Shown here: piece by piece, positions 24,664 through 34,128 of the stretch
Layout: each line of letters starts with the position of its first letter
Position numbering within the stretch: position 1 is the first letter of the stretch
NCBI RefSeq assembly: GCF_008801405.1
Contig: NZ_VZPV01000001.1
Coordinates: 3,100,001-3,164,000 of the forward strand
Origin: Ralstonia insidiosa
GTDB lineage: Bacteria > Pseudomonadota > Gammaproteobacteria > Burkholderiales > Burkholderiaceae
Length of the DNA: 64,000 bases
Direction of reading: 5' to 3'
Program-made: the position numbers and the translations under genes
The notes under the pieces: generated by a model
Database searches by the model: none
What the model was told of the DNA's origin: nothing
What the model saw: the letters and a program-made list of their open reading frames with translations, nothing else

Positions 24664-26175
24664 ATGGAAATTCGATCGATGTTCGCTCCGGTGCGGCGCA
24701 AACGCACCGTGTTCACGATGGTCACACTTGCCGCACTGACTGCCGCTGCCGTGATTGCCGGCTGCGGCGGCTCGTCGTCTGACACGACGCCGGTGGCTGC
24801 CACGCCAGCCGACGCCGCCACCGCCGACAGCAACATCCAGGCCGCGTGGGTCGAGATTGGCGACAGCAACCAGGCTGTCGTGCGCGCAGTCACCACGTAT
24901 ACGAACAGCGCCTCCCCGGCGGACAACACGGTCTGCCCGCTGCTGACGGTGGACGGCACTTCCACGCGCATGAGCCTGCGCGTGGCTGCCGGCACCATCG
25001 CCCAGCGCACCACGGCCAGCGCCGCCAGCGATTCGAAAGCTTCATCCTTCCCGGTGAATGCCTGCGAGGCCACGGTGGCATCCACAGCCAAGGTCGCATC
25101 GATCGGCTCGCGCGTGCTGCCGCTGCCCAAGGCCAACCCGCAGCGCGTGGTGATCCTGGCGGACACCGGCTGCCGCATGAAGAAGTCGAGCAACAGCTGG
25201 CAGTCTTGCAATGACCCGCTGTCGTGGCCGTTCGCCACAGCGGCCACCACGGCGGCGGCGATGAACCCGGACCTCGTGCTGCACGTGGGCGACTACCACT
25301 ACCGCGAGAACGCCTGCCCGCCCGACGTGGCCGGCTGCCAGGGCAGCCCGTGGGGCTACGGCTGGGATACGTGGCAATCCGACCTGTTCCAGCCCGCTGC
25401 GCCGCTGATGGCTGCGGCCCCTTGGGTACTCGTGCGCGGCAACCATGAAGAGTGCGCGCGTGCCGGCCAGGGGTGGTTCCGCTTCCTTGACCCGCGCCCC
25501 TACTCCGCCGCCCGCTCGTGCGACAACCCGGCCAACGACACCGGCGCCAATGCATCGGACCCGTACGCCGTGGCCATCGGCACCGACACGCAAGTCATCG
25601 TGTTCGACTCGGCCAAGGTGGGCACGACCGCGCTGGCTACCAACGACCCGTGGTTCCAGACCTACCAGAAGCAGTTCAGCACGGTGGGTACGCTGGCGGC
25701 CAAGCCGGGCGTGATGTCGATCTTCACCAACCACCACCCGATCCTGGGCTTCGTGCCCATCGCGGGCAGCACGCCGCTGGGCGGCAATGCGGCGCTGCTG
25801 TCGGTCATGAACAGCCTGAACGCCACGGCCTACTACCCGCCGGGCGTGCAAGTCGCGCTGCATGGTCACGTGCATGACTTCCAGGCCATCAACTTCACCA
25901 GCAACCACCCGGCGACCATCGTGGCAGGCAATGCCGGTGACTCGCTCGATGTGGCCCTGCCTGATCCGTTCCCGGCCATCAGCCCGGCCTCGGGCGTGAC
26001 GGTTGGCAGCATCTCGCACAACAACTCGTTCGGCTTCATGGTGATGGACCGCCAGCCGGCACCAGCCAAGGGCTGGCTGTTCAAGGCCTACACCGTCAAC
26101 GGCAAGCTGCTGACGACCTGCACGCAGAACGGCTCCAGCCTGGTGTGCGACAAGACGGGCTTCGTTGCACCTTGA
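24664..26175 (+). CDS. Metallophosphoesterase family lipoprotein
   Basis: A 503-residue exported protein. The signal peptide ends in a lipobox (VIAGC, then a GSSSD linker). The calcineurin-like core shows VVILADTGCR (first metal motif, with the usual His replaced), Asp210 in VGDYHYR, Asn260-His261 in RGNHEE, NHHP, and the final GHVH (His402, His404) in LHGHVHDF. These are two-metal phosphohydrolase motifs. Its stop overlaps the TTG start of the next gene (TTGA), tying it to the di-haem peroxidase. The physiological substrate (phosphomonoester or diester) is not readable. Confidence 0.85.
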   Translation: MEIRSMFAPVRRKRTVFTMVTLAALTAAAVIAGCGGSSSDTTPVAATPADAATADSNIQAAWVEIGDSNQAVVRAVTTYTNSASPADNTVCPLLTVDGTSTRMSLRVAAGTIAQRTTASAASDSKASSFPVNACEATVASTAKVASIGSRVLPLPKANPQRVVILADTGCRMKKSSNSWQSCNDPLSWPFATAATTAAAMNPDLVLHVGDYHYRENACPPDVAGCQGSPWGYGWDTWQSDLFQPAAPLMAAAPWVLVRGNHEECARAGQGWFRFLDPRPYSAARSCDNPANDTGANASDPYAVAIGTDTQVIVFDSAKVGTTALATNDPWFQTYQKQFSTVGTLAAKPGVMSIFTNHHPILGFVPIAGSTPLGGNAALLSVMNSLNATAYYPPGVQVALHGHVHDFQAINFTSNHPATIVAGNAGDSLDVALPDPFPAISPASGVTVGSISHNNSFGFMVMDRQPAPAKGWLFKAYTVNGKLLTTCTQNGSSLVCDKTGFVAP

Positions 26176-27515
26176 AAAAACTGAGCACTGCGCTGCTGGT
26201 TGCTGCCGCACTCTTCTCGGGTGCGGCGGCAGCCGAATCGATTGGCATGACGCCCAAGCTGGACGCCGTGCCCCCGCCTGCCGAGTCGGCATCGTTCAAG
26301 CCGGACCCGAACCTCGTCGCGCTTGGCAAGCGGGTGTTCTTTGACCCACGCCTGTCGGAGCCGCAAGGCACATCGTGCGCGGCGTGCCATGACCCCGGCC
26401 GCGCCTTCGCGCCCACACTGGCGGGCGAGGCGCTGCGCATCGGCGTGCCGGCCGGCAGCCGCCCGGGGCACGTGGCGCCGCGCAATGCGCCGTCACTGCT
26501 GTACCTGCGCTACATCCCGCATCGCTACTTCTTTCAGGACGACGACGCCAGCTTCCCGTCGCCGTTCGGCGGCTTCTTTGTCGATGGCCGCGCCGATACG
26601 CTGGCCGAGCGGATCCGTGGCCCGCTGTTCAGCCCCGATGAGATGGGCAACCCGTCGCAGCGCGCCCTGCAGCGCAAGGTGGCCGGCACCGACCTGGGCC
26701 AGGCGCTGACAAAGCAATTCGGCGCCGATGCAGTGCACGACCCAGAACGCCTCATTGGCGCACTGGGCAAGGCGCTGGAGGCCTATTTCCAGAGCGACGA
26801 GATGGCGCCGTTCACCTCGCGCTTTGATGATTTTTTACGCAAGCGCACACCGCTCTCCCCCGCCGAGATGCGCGGGCTCGCGCTGTTCCGTAACCCGGAC
26901 AAGGGCAACTGCGCGTCGTGTCACCTGATGATGGAGTCGTCGTCGCGGCCCGAGCGCTCACTGTTCACGGACTTCGGCTACGACGCCATCGCCGTGCCGC
27001 GCAATCCGCTGTTGCCGGCCAACAAGGACGCCAAGCACTTCGACGTCGGCCTGTGCCAGACCGCCCACAAGCTCAAGTGGCCCGAGCCCGACCAGTGGTG
27101 TGGGTACTTCCGCACGTCGGGCCTGCGCAATGTGGCGGTACGCCAGACCTTCATGCACAACGGCGTGTTCCGCACGCTGCGCGACACGGTGGCCTTCTAC
27201 GCCACGCGCTCGACGGATCCGGCGCAGTGGTACCCGGGCACAAAGGGAACACCCCTGCGCTTCAACGACGTGCCCGCCAAATATCAAGGCAATGTCAACG
27301 TGAACGCCGTGCCGATGAACCGCCGCCCTGGCACCACGCCTGCGCTGACGGAAGACGAGATCGACGACATCGTCGCCTTCCTGCGCACGCTCACCGATGC
27401 GCGTTACGTGGGGCTGATGCCGGATGCGGCTGCGGACAAGGCGCGCTCGGCACACGCGCCCAAGGCCGCCGCCAAAACGGCAGCCACCGAACGTCCGGCA
27501 ACAAACACGCGGTAA
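26172..27515 (+). CDS. Periplasmic di-haem cytochrome c peroxidase / MauG family protein
   Basis: A 447-residue protein starting at a TTG that overlaps the upstream stop; this start gives a perfect signal peptide (MKKLSTALLVAAALFSGAAAA). Two haem-c sites are visible: CAACH in GTSCAACHDPGRAF (N-terminal, electron-transfer or peroxidatic haem) and CASCH in KGNCASCHLMM (C-terminal). RNVAVRQTFMHNGVF and LRDTVAFYATR are typical of the CCP/MauG superfamily. It may reduce H2O2, or oxidise a protein partner as MauG does. Coupling to a metallophosphoesterase is unusual for a simple peroxide scavenger. Confidence 0.88.
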   Translation: MKKLSTALLVAAALFSGAAAAESIGMTPKLDAVPPPAESASFKPDPNLVALGKRVFFDPRLSEPQGTSCAACHDPGRAFAPTLAGEALRIGVPAGSRPGHVAPRNAPSLLYLRYIPHRYFFQDDDASFPSPFGGFFVDGRADTLAERIRGPLFSPDEMGNPSQRALQRKVAGTDLGQALTKQFGADAVHDPERLIGALGKALEAYFQSDEMAPFTSRFDDFLRKRTPLSPAEMRGLALFRNPDKGNCASCHLMMESSSRPERSLFTDFGYDAIAVPRNPLLPANKDAKHFDVGLCQTAHKLKWPEPDQWCGYFRTSGLRNVAVRQTFMHNGVFRTLRDTVAFYATRSTDPAQWYPGTKGTPLRFNDVPAKYQGNVNVNAVPMNRRPGTTPALTEDEIDDIVAFLRTLTDARYVGLMPDAAADKARSAHAPKAAAKTAATERPATNTR

Positions 27516-27605
27516 CAACTTCGTTCCGCCCTTGGGAGCAGTCTCATTGACGGCGGCTAGCCGAGTACCGATCATGGAGCGTTCTGTTTCTAGCCCACGA
27601 CCTCC

Positions 27606-28058
27606 ATGACTACCTTGTCCCGTCTGCTTGCCGCGCTGTCCGTGGCCGTTGCCGCAACTGGTGCATTTGCGCAAACACCCACCGGCCCCCAAACCGGCTT
27701 GCCCGTCGCCGACCTGACCATCGGCATGTACAAGGTCAAGGCGGAAGTGGCCGCCACCCCGCAATCGCGCGAGACCGGCCTGATGTTCCGCAAGACCATG
27801 CCCGACACAGCCGGCATGCTGTTCGTGTTTGATGAATCCGCCGGCCATTGCTTCTGGATGAAGAACACGGACCTGCCGCTGTCGATCGCCTTCATCACCG
27901 ACGACGGCACCATCTCCGACATTGCCGAGATGAAGCCGCAGACCGAAGACAACCACTGCCCGACCAAGGCCGGCGTTTATGCGCTGGAGATGAACAAGGG
28001 CTGGTTTGCTCGCAAGGGGATCAAGCCCGGTACCAAGGTGGGCGGGCTGCCCCGCTAA
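27606..28058 (+). CDS. Exported DUF192 family protein
   Basis: A 150-residue protein with a signal peptide (LLAALSVAVAATGAFAQ). The DUF192 core shows VAATPQSRETGLMFRKTMP, GMLFVFDESAGHCFWMKNTDLPL and SIAFITDDGTI. The domain is a small beta-barrel of unknown function that is common in bacteria and archaea. It lies 90 bases after the peroxidase gene and 38 before the metallo-beta-lactamase-fold gene, so it may share their message. Confidence 0.88.
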   Translation: MTTLSRLLAALSVAVAATGAFAQTPTGPQTGLPVADLTIGMYKVKAEVAATPQSRETGLMFRKTMPDTAGMLFVFDESAGHCFWMKNTDLPLSIAFITDDGTISDIAEMKPQTEDNHCPTKAGVYALEMNKGWFARKGIKPGTKVGGLPR

Positions 28059-28096
28059 GACGCGAACGCACACCACAACAGAGAGGAGACCGCCGC

Positions 28097-29059
28097 ATGC
28101 ACGCTTTCGACAACAACCGTCGCCGCTGGATGCGGCAAGCCGGTGCACTGGCCGTGGGCGCGGGCGCGGCGTCCGCAGGCTGGCCGTTGGCCGCCGCGGC
28201 CGCTGATGCACCCAAGGGCACCCGGCTGATCCTGCTGGGCACCGGCGGCGGGCCGACGCCCAAGAAGAACCGCTCAGCGCCGGCGCAGGTGATCGTCATC
28301 AACGGCGTGTCGTACGTGGTGGATTGCGGCAACGGCGTGGGCCGCCAGTACGTGAGTGCGGGGCTCAAGCTCAAGGCCATCCGCAACGTCTTCATCACGC
28401 ACCAGCACTCGGATCACAACGCCGATTACGGCACGCTGTTGCTGCTCGCCTGGGCCACCGACCTGACCGGCCCGGTCGACGCCTGGGGCCCGCCCCCGCT
28501 GGCCGCGATGACGACCAAGTTCCTCGAGCTGTACGACTACGACATCCGCACCCGCATTGCTGACGAAGGCCGCCCGCCGCTGGCGCCGATGATCCACCCG
28601 CACGAGCTGACCGAAGGCGGGCTGGTGATGCAGGACGCCAACGTGAAGGTGACGAGCGCGCTGGTGAAGCACCCGCCGGTCTCGCCGGCATTTGCGTTCC
28701 GCTTCGATTCGGCTGACCGATCCATCGTCATCTCCGGCGATACGGCACCGAGCGAGAACCTCGTGCGTCTGGCCTACGGCGCGGATGTGCTCGTGCACGA
28801 AGTCATGCACCTGCCGTCGCTCGACAAGCTGCTCTCCACCGAGCCCAACGCCAAGACGCTGCGCGAGCATCTGCTGGCCAGCCACACCTCCACCGAAGAC
28901 GTCGGCCGCATCGCCACCGAGGCCAAGGTGAAGACGCTGGTGCTGTCGCACTTCGTGCCGGGCGGCTATCCGTTCCTGGAAGATTCGGTGTGGCTGGATG
29001 CGGTGCGCCCGTACTTCAAGGGCGAGATCATCGTCGGACGTGACTTGCTGGAAGTCTGA
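28097..29059 (+). CDS. Exported metallo-beta-lactamase fold hydrolase
   Basis: A 320-residue protein with a Tat-like signal (NNRRRWMRQAGALAVGAGAA). The metal motif is THQHSDHNAD (His102, His104, Asp106, His107), with ISGDT for the bridging Asp, VHEVMH, and a C-terminal VLSHFVPGG His. GTGGGPTPKKNR near the start is typical of the RNase Z/AtsA-like group, whose exported members act as arylsulfatase-like or lactonase-like enzymes. The start at 28097 has a GAGGAGA site; the frame extends upstream into the DUF192 gene but that part is not plausible. Confidence 0.85.
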   Translation: MHAFDNNRRRWMRQAGALAVGAGAASAGWPLAAAAADAPKGTRLILLGTGGGPTPKKNRSAPAQVIVINGVSYVVDCGNGVGRQYVSAGLKLKAIRNVFITHQHSDHNADYGTLLLLAWATDLTGPVDAWGPPPLAAMTTKFLELYDYDIRTRIADEGRPPLAPMIHPHELTEGGLVMQDANVKVTSALVKHPPVSPAFAFRFDSADRSIVISGDTAPSENLVRLAYGADVLVHEVMHLPSLDKLLSTEPNAKTLREHLLASHTSTEDVGRIATEAKVKTLVLSHFVPGGYPFLEDSVWLDAVRPYFKGEIIVGRDLLEV

Positions 29060-29074
29060 TCCAACTGAAGCCGG

Positions 29075-29545
29075 TTACCGCGTCGTCTCGTTGCAATCGC
29101 GGTAGAGCATGTTGCCCGGGTTCCGACCTGCGGGCAGGGTCTCATCGGTCAGGAAGCCGGTGGGGCCCTTGGTCCACCAGACGTACTGGCCCGACGCATA
29201 GCGCGCACCCGAGGCCGCAATCACATTGGCAAAGACGAGCGTTTTGCCGTCGAGCACGATAGACGCCAGTGGCGTATCCCCCACCGTCATGTATTTCACC
29301 GCGAGGGTCTTGCCGCCCTCGCAGGTGTAGCGCACATCGCGCGGATCCTTGATCGGCAACGCCGTATAGGCACGCGCCTGGTCGATGGCCTTGTTCAGCC
29401 CGGCCTTGGCAAAGTCGAGCGCGGTGTTCAGATCATCGGACGACATGCCGGGCACCGGCGATTGCTGCTGCGCCACAGCCACGCCGCTGAACACACCGGC
29501 AGACAGCGCCACGCCAAAGATCAAGGCAGTTGTAGAACGTCGCAT
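29075..29545 (-). CDS. MliC-like periplasmic lysozyme inhibitor family protein
   Basis: A 156-residue protein with a signal peptide (ALIFGVALSAGVFSGVAVAQ) and no lipobox, so soluble periplasmic (PliC-type). After a helical spacer comes the MliC barrel: VRYTCEGGKTLAVKY, a short loop, and the signature SGARYASGQYVWWTKGPTGFL, whose Ser/Tyr region inserts into the active site of C-type lysozyme in known members. The two cysteines (in YTCEGG and in the C-terminal YRDCNE) could form the conserved disulphide. It converges on the metallo-beta-lactamase-fold gene. Confidence 0.78.
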   Translation of the reverse strand: MRRSTTALIFGVALSAGVFSGVAVAQQQSPVPGMSSDDLNTALDFAKAGLNKAIDQARAYTALPIKDPRDVRYTCEGGKTLAVKYMTVGDTPLASIVLDGKTLVFANVIAASGARYASGQYVWWTKGPTGFLTDETLPAGRNPGNMLYRDCNETTR

Positions 29546-29602
29546 CGATCAGTCTCCTTGCAAGGTCAACAGAACCCGTTAGACGCGCGTGCGACGAAAA
29601 AG

Positions 29603-30571
29603 TTAGTCGGCTGCGGTAGCGTCGACGTTGGCGCCGGTCTTGAGGACGAACGGCGTCGGCTCCAGGCGTTGCGGCAGCTCGTCGGACAGCGCGCGGGCGG
29701 CATCGGCAAAGCATTGCACGAGGCTATCCGCCAGCGAAGACGGCGCATGGTGCTCGGCACGCATGGCGCGCACGTCGAACGTCTGCGCGGGCTCCAGCGC
29801 GAACAGCGCAATACGATCCATGCTGCCAGTGGCGGCGGTGAACTGATCGAGCATCGTCACGCCCAATGACTCCTCCACCAACGAGCGCGCCAGCGAATAC
29901 GTCTGCACCTCTAGCGTCGATTGCGGTGCTAGACCACCGCGCGCCAATGTCTGCCCGACCAGCGAGCCGAGCGAGATCTGATCTTCCAGCCCGATGAAGG
30001 GCTTCTCAGCGACAAGCTTATGCAGCGCGCGCCCATCCGTCTTGCCACCCACCCAGGCGCGCGGCGCGGCCAGCAGGATGCGGCCCTGCGCGACGGGCGT
30101 GGTGCTGATCGCCGGATGCACAGGCGGCGCGAAGGCAAAGCCGACGTCGATGTCCTGCGAGAGCAGGCCCTGCACGATCTCGGCGGTGTGATGCGTGAAC
30201 ACACGCACCAGCGTATCGGGATGCCGCTGTGAGAAGCGCCGCACGGCAGGCGCGAGAATGCTCGGCGCCAGGCTGGGCGTGGCCGCCACGCGCAGGCGCC
30301 CGGCCCCCTTGTGCCGCAGGTTGGCCGACACGCGCCGCACGCGCTCGACTTCCTGATATAGGCGCTCGACCTCGGAGAACAGCTCGAACGCCTCGGCGGT
30401 GGGCTGCAGGCGGCCCTTGGTGCGATCGAACAAGCGAAAGCCGAGCTGCAGCTCGGTGTGCTGCAGCACGCGCGTCACTACCGGCTGCGACACGTTCAGC
30501 ATGCGCGCCGCTTCGCTGACTGTGCCGACCAGCATCACCGCGCGAAAGACTTCGATCTGGCGCAAACGCAT
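29603..30571 (-). CDS. LysR-family transcriptional regulator
   Basis: A 322-residue regulator with an N-terminal winged helix (LRQIEVFRAVMLVGTVSEAARMLNVSQPVVTRVLQH) and a periplasmic-binding-protein-like effector domain from residue about 90. The helix and FDRTKGRL segment resemble the OccR/NocR/LysR-sensu-stricto branch. Downstream is the MliC-like gene and upstream another LysR gene; no obvious divergent target is adjacent, so its regulon is unknown. Confidence 0.88.
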   Translation of the reverse strand: MRLRQIEVFRAVMLVGTVSEAARMLNVSQPVVTRVLQHTELQLGFRLFDRTKGRLQPTAEAFELFSEVERLYQEVERVRRVSANLRHKGAGRLRVAATPSLAPSILAPAVRRFSQRHPDTLVRVFTHHTAEIVQGLLSQDIDVGFAFAPPVHPAISTTPVAQGRILLAAPRAWVGGKTDGRALHKLVAEKPFIGLEDQISLGSLVGQTLARGGLAPQSTLEVQTYSLARSLVEESLGVTMLDQFTAATGSMDRIALFALEPAQTFDVRAMRAEHHAPSSLADSLVQCFADAARALSDELPQRLEPTPFVLKTGANVDATAAD

Positions 30572-30635
30572 GGCCGCCGATCCTCACAATCCGAATAGGA
30601 AAGCGCCGATTGTGACATCCGGCGCCGGTCTTCGG

Positions 30636-31562
30636 CTAGGCAGATGCGGATGCGGCCACCGTGGCGGCCGCGCCTTCCGCTTCCAGCGCATCCAGAAACA
30701 CGCGCACCTTGCGCGGCACCAGCTTGCGCGCAGGCATGAGCGCGTAAACGCGTAGCGCGGTCAGTTCGAAATCGGGCAGCACGCGCACCAGGCGGCCGGC
30801 GGCGACTTCCGTATCGCCCACGGAGCGCGCCATGCGGGCCACGCCGAGCCCACGCACGGCGGCGCGGGCACGCATCTCGGCATTCAAGGTCTGCAGGCGC
30901 GGCTGGATGGGAATTTCAAGGGGCTCGGCCGTGGGTTCGCCAACAGGCCGGAAGGCCCAGCTTGCATCGTCGGGGCCGGACAGGCACGGCCAGCCCGCCA
31001 GATCAGCAGGCGTCTTGAGCGGCGAGCGTTCCGCCAGCAAGGTCGGCGATGCGTACAAACCGCGCGGGATCAGCACCACACGCCGCGCCACCAAGGACGA
31101 ATCGGGCAGCACCTGATCAACCATCACGAAGACGATGTCGTAGCCGCTGGCCAGCAGGTCCGGCTGCTCCCACGAGATATGCACCTGAATCTGGAGATGC
31201 GGATATTTTTCCAGCGTGCGGCACACCGGCTCGGTCAGGTGCTGCGCGCCCACCTCGTACGGTGCGGCGATGCGCAGCGTGCCGGCTACCGTCTCGCTGG
31301 CGGCGGTGGTATCGGCGTGCACTTCGCGCAGGCGCTCGAACAGCGGGGCGATGTCGTCGTAGAAGTGCGAGCCAGCCTCGGTCAGGCGCAACTGGCGCGT
31401 GGTGCGGGTCATGAGCCGCACACCGAGCGCGGCCTCCAGCCGCGATACGGCGGCGCTGGCGGTCGATTTGGGAATACCCAATGCCTCGGCGGCGGCGGTG
31501 AAGCTGCCAGCCTCCACCACGCGGCAGAAGGTTTCCCAGTCGTTCCACTCCATTGTTCGCAT
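30636..31562 (-). CDS. LysR-family transcriptional regulator (divergent from MFS efflux gene)
   Basis: A 308-residue regulator of the CrgA/AaeR branch: WETFCRVVEAGSFTAAAEALGIPKSTASAAVSRLE is the DNA-binding helix-turn-helix, followed by the TRQLRLTEAG wing and an effector domain. The start could be the ATG at 31562 or 31553; both keep the domain. Only 52 bases separate it from the divergent DHA2 transporter, the classic layout for a regulator controlling its neighbour, so it probably controls that exporter. Confidence 0.88.
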   Translation of the reverse strand: MRTMEWNDWETFCRVVEAGSFTAAAEALGIPKSTASAAVSRLEAALGVRLMTRTTRQLRLTEAGSHFYDDIAPLFERLREVHADTTAASETVAGTLRIAAPYEVGAQHLTEPVCRTLEKYPHLQIQVHISWEQPDLLASGYDIVFVMVDQVLPDSSLVARRVVLIPRGLYASPTLLAERSPLKTPADLAGWPCLSGPDDASWAFRPVGEPTAEPLEIPIQPRLQTLNAEMRARAAVRGLGVARMARSVGDTEVAAGRLVRVLPDFELTALRVYALMPARKLVPRKVRVFLDALEAEGAAATVAASASA

Positions 31563-31614
31563 GACTGGACAGTGTTCCTAGAGTTGGCCGTTTATCCGGC
31601 TGGCGGGCAAGTTT

Positions 31615-33183
31615 ATGCTCGGGCACATGTCGCTGCAAATCCTTCCGCCCGCCTCGCTGCGGGCGTTTCCCCATTTTTCTTCGGCTCGCATCCACGCTTT
31701 CGGCCTGGCGGTGGGCCTGGCCACGGGCCTCGATTTCGTCTCTTCCCAGATGATGGCCGTGGCGGGCCAGCATATCCAGGGCGGCGTGCATGCCAGCCCG
31801 GATGCGTATCTGTACGCCGTCACCGCCTATGCCGTGGCAGCCGTAGTCGCCAACCTGGCCATCGGCCGCATTGCCGCGCACGTGGGCTACCGGATGTTCG
31901 CGCTGGCGGGCATTGTGCTGTTCGGCATCGGTTGCGTGGTCTGCGCCACCTCCAACAATATTGGCGAACTCGTCATCGGCCGGACCATCCAGGGGCTGGG
32001 CGCGGGCGGGCTATTCTCGGCCTCGCGCATTCTGGTGCAACTCACCACCGAGCCCGATGAGCGCATCCCGCCCATGATGATGTTCAGCGTGGGGCTGTTC
32101 GGGCTGACGACCATCGCGCCGTGGATCTGCGCCGAAGTGCTGGAGTACAGCGAATGGCGCGTGATCTTCTGGCTGGAGCTTGGGCTGGCCGTGGTGGCCT
32201 GGGTTGCGATGTTCTTCCTGCCGCCTGAGCACCATCAGCCGCGTACACGCGCCGCACGCCGCCCGCACGAAGCACCGCCGGAAGACAGTCAATGGGATTG
32301 GGTGGGCGTGGGCGCCATCGCCATCGGTGCGCTGTCGTTCCTGATGGGCTTGTCGGAACTGCGCTACAACCGGCTGACGGCATCGCCCGTGATTCCGCTG
32401 TTGCTGTTGGGTGGTGCCGCTGCGCTGCTGCTGGCCATCCACCGCCTGCGCACACACCCGGACCCGTGGCTCGACCTCTCGCGCCTGAGCGGCCGCCGCT
32501 ATTTGTGGGGCATCGGCTTTTACGGCGTGTATTACCTGATGAGCGGGTATTGGTCGTACCTGTTTCCGGCCGTGTCGCAAGGTGGACTGGGCTTCACCTT
32601 CCGGACGACCACGCTGTTCCTGATGATCAGCGGTGCGGTGTCGACCGTGGCGGCAGTGATCTTCACGGTCTGGCTGCCGTTCTTCTTCCGCAAGCGCCGC
32701 TTTATCGCCATCGGCTTTGCCATCTATGCCGCGGCTGCCCTGTTGCTGGCCACGAGTCTGATGCCCGGCGCGCCGGACTACGCGTTCTTTCCCGTGTCGT
32801 TTCTGGAAGGCATGACGCCGGTTGCAGTGATGATTCAGGTGGCGATGATGACCTACCTCGATCTCGACCGCGAAGACTTCGCGCACGGCTATCAGATGAA
32901 GAACATCGCGCGCCAGTTCGCCACCGCGGTGGGCACGGGGTTGGCCGTGGTGTCGCTGCAGACGCAGCAGGCGGAATCGCGCTCGCTGATCGTCGCCCAC
33001 GTCACGCGCTTCACTTCGGACCTGCAGGCAGCCAACCCGCTCACGCCGCAACGGCTGGCCAGCCTGTCGGCCGAGATCGACCGCCAGGCCACGCTGCTGG
33101 CCGGCACGCAGCTCTTCAGCTGGTTTGCGGTGGCATGTGGGGTGCTGGCGGTGGTGGTGCTGGTGCAGCGGTCGCTGCGCTAA
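31615..33183 (+). CDS. MFS transporter, DHA2 (EmrB/QacA-like) type
   Basis: A 522-residue carrier with about 14 predicted helices. Family motifs include a degenerate motif A after helix 2, GRTIQGLGAGGLFSASRILV (motif B region) and a large hydrophilic loop rich in Arg/Pro around residues 200-225. It is probably a proton-driven drug or organic-acid exporter in the inner membrane. No EmrA-like adaptor is next to it. It is divergent from a LysR gene. Its stop overlaps the convergent GrpB gene by four bases. The start could also be the ATG at 31627. Confidence 0.85.
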   Translation: MLGHMSLQILPPASLRAFPHFSSARIHAFGLAVGLATGLDFVSSQMMAVAGQHIQGGVHASPDAYLYAVTAYAVAAVVANLAIGRIAAHVGYRMFALAGIVLFGIGCVVCATSNNIGELVIGRTIQGLGAGGLFSASRILVQLTTEPDERIPPMMMFSVGLFGLTTIAPWICAEVLEYSEWRVIFWLELGLAVVAWVAMFFLPPEHHQPRTRAARRPHEAPPEDSQWDWVGVGAIAIGALSFLMGLSELRYNRLTASPVIPLLLLGGAAALLLAIHRLRTHPDPWLDLSRLSGRRYLWGIGFYGVYYLMSGYWSYLFPAVSQGGLGFTFRTTTLFLMISGAVSTVAAVIFTVWLPFFFRKRRFIAIGFAIYAAAALLLATSLMPGAPDYAFFPVSFLEGMTPVAVMIQVAMMTYLDLDREDFAHGYQMKNIARQFATAVGTGLAVVSLQTQQAESRSLIVAHVTRFTSDLQAANPLTPQRLASLSAEIDRQATLLAGTQLFSWFAVACGVLAVVVLVQRSLR

Positions 33184-33680
33184 ACGTCCGAGTTCGCCGC
33201 CAACACTCTGGCAATAAAATCCGCTTTCGCTTGCCGATACGACGCCATCGGCTGCCCTGCACTGCTCGCCTTCAACGCATTGAACGCCGTCACAAGATTG
33301 GGATTGCGCAACAGGCAGTCTCGGAATTGCACAAACACATCCAATTCCGAACCCCGCGCGACCAATTGCACGCCCAGGGGTGGATGGTGGCTGTCGTCCT
33401 TGAACGCCGAAAACTCCGCGCTGCGGAATGATCCGGGATTGCGTGCATAGCCTGTCGCCAGCAGCGCATCAACGCGGGCAACGTCTTCACGATTCACACG
33501 CACGCAAACATCCAGGTCGCCTTTGGTCAGACAACCTGGAATGGCCGTTGAACCGATGTGAACGATGTCAGCGGAAGGCGGCAACCGACAGGCCCAGGCT
33601 GCAACGAACGCCGCAAACGCTGCGTCTGCCTGCGGTGCCACTTCATCGTGTGCTCGCAGCACAAGCGTATCGACCGCCAT
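33180..33680 (-). CDS. GrpB family nucleotidyltransferase-fold protein
   Basis: A 166-residue protein with the GrpB/UPF0157 pattern: IVHIGSTAIPGCLTKGDLDVCVRV (the GS and DxD residues of a nucleotidyltransferase palm), then HHPPLGVQLVARGSELDVFVQFRDCL. Members are stand-alone NTase-fold proteins, mostly of unknown substrate. It converges on the MFS gene with a four-base overlap of stops and starts just three bases after the DoxX stop, suggesting a DoxX-GrpB operon. Confidence 0.82.
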   Translation of the reverse strand: MAVDTLVLRAHDEVAPQADAAFAAFVAAWACRLPPSADIVHIGSTAIPGCLTKGDLDVCVRVNREDVARVDALLATGYARNPGSFRSAEFSAFKDDSHHPPLGVQLVARGSELDVFVQFRDCLLRNPNLVTAFNALKASSAGQPMASYRQAKADFIARVLAANSDV

Positions 33681-33683
33681 GCC

Positions 33684-34094
33684 CTACGACTTCTGCACCG
33701 CGTACTTCCCCGCCCCCGTCACAGCCAGCAAAAACAGCCCGCCCATGATGCTGAGGTTCTTGTAGAACTGCACCATGTTGGCGGTCTGCATGGCGCCTTC
33801 CACGTTCCAGAAGGTGTGGGCAATCAGCGCGGTGCCCAGCACGAACAGCGCCATCAGCAAGGCCAGCGGTCGCACCCAGAAACCGATCAGCAGCGCGATC
33901 CCCACACCGAACTCCATGACGACCGCGACGGCGGCGGCGAGCATCGGCATCGGTGCGCCCACCGTCCCCATGTACCCGACGGTGCCCTGGAAACCGGTCA
34001 GCTTGCCCCAGCCGGAAATCAGGAACAGCAGCATCATCAGCACGCGACCGAGCAGGATCAGCTCGTCGCGCCAACGTTCGACGAATGCGTTCAT
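33684..34094 (-). CDS. DoxX family membrane protein
   Basis: A 136-residue protein with four predicted helices (about 12-33, 50-70, 74-93 and 108-128). LLFLISGWGKLTGFQGTVGYM is the DoxX signature. The start at 34094 has a GGAG site eight bases upstream; longer in-frame starts up to 34166 are less likely. DoxX proteins are linked to redox and thiol homeostasis in some bacteria, but the mechanism here is unknown. The neighbouring LysR gene in the same orientation could be cotranscribed. Confidence 0.85.
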   Translation of the reverse strand: MNAFVERWRDELILLGRVLMMLLFLISGWGKLTGFQGTVGYMGTVGAPMPMLAAAVAVVMEFGVGIALLIGFWVRPLALLMALFVLGTALIAHTFWNVEGAMQTANMVQFYKNLSIMGGLFLLAVTGAGKYAVQKS

Positions 34095-34128
34095 GGCAGT
34101 CTCCATAGCCATTGGTGATGCTTGAAGC

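Noticed and set aside
25042..26292. 416-residue minus-strand frame across the metallophosphoesterase gene
   Set aside because: Antisense to a lipoprotein with complete metal-binding motifs.
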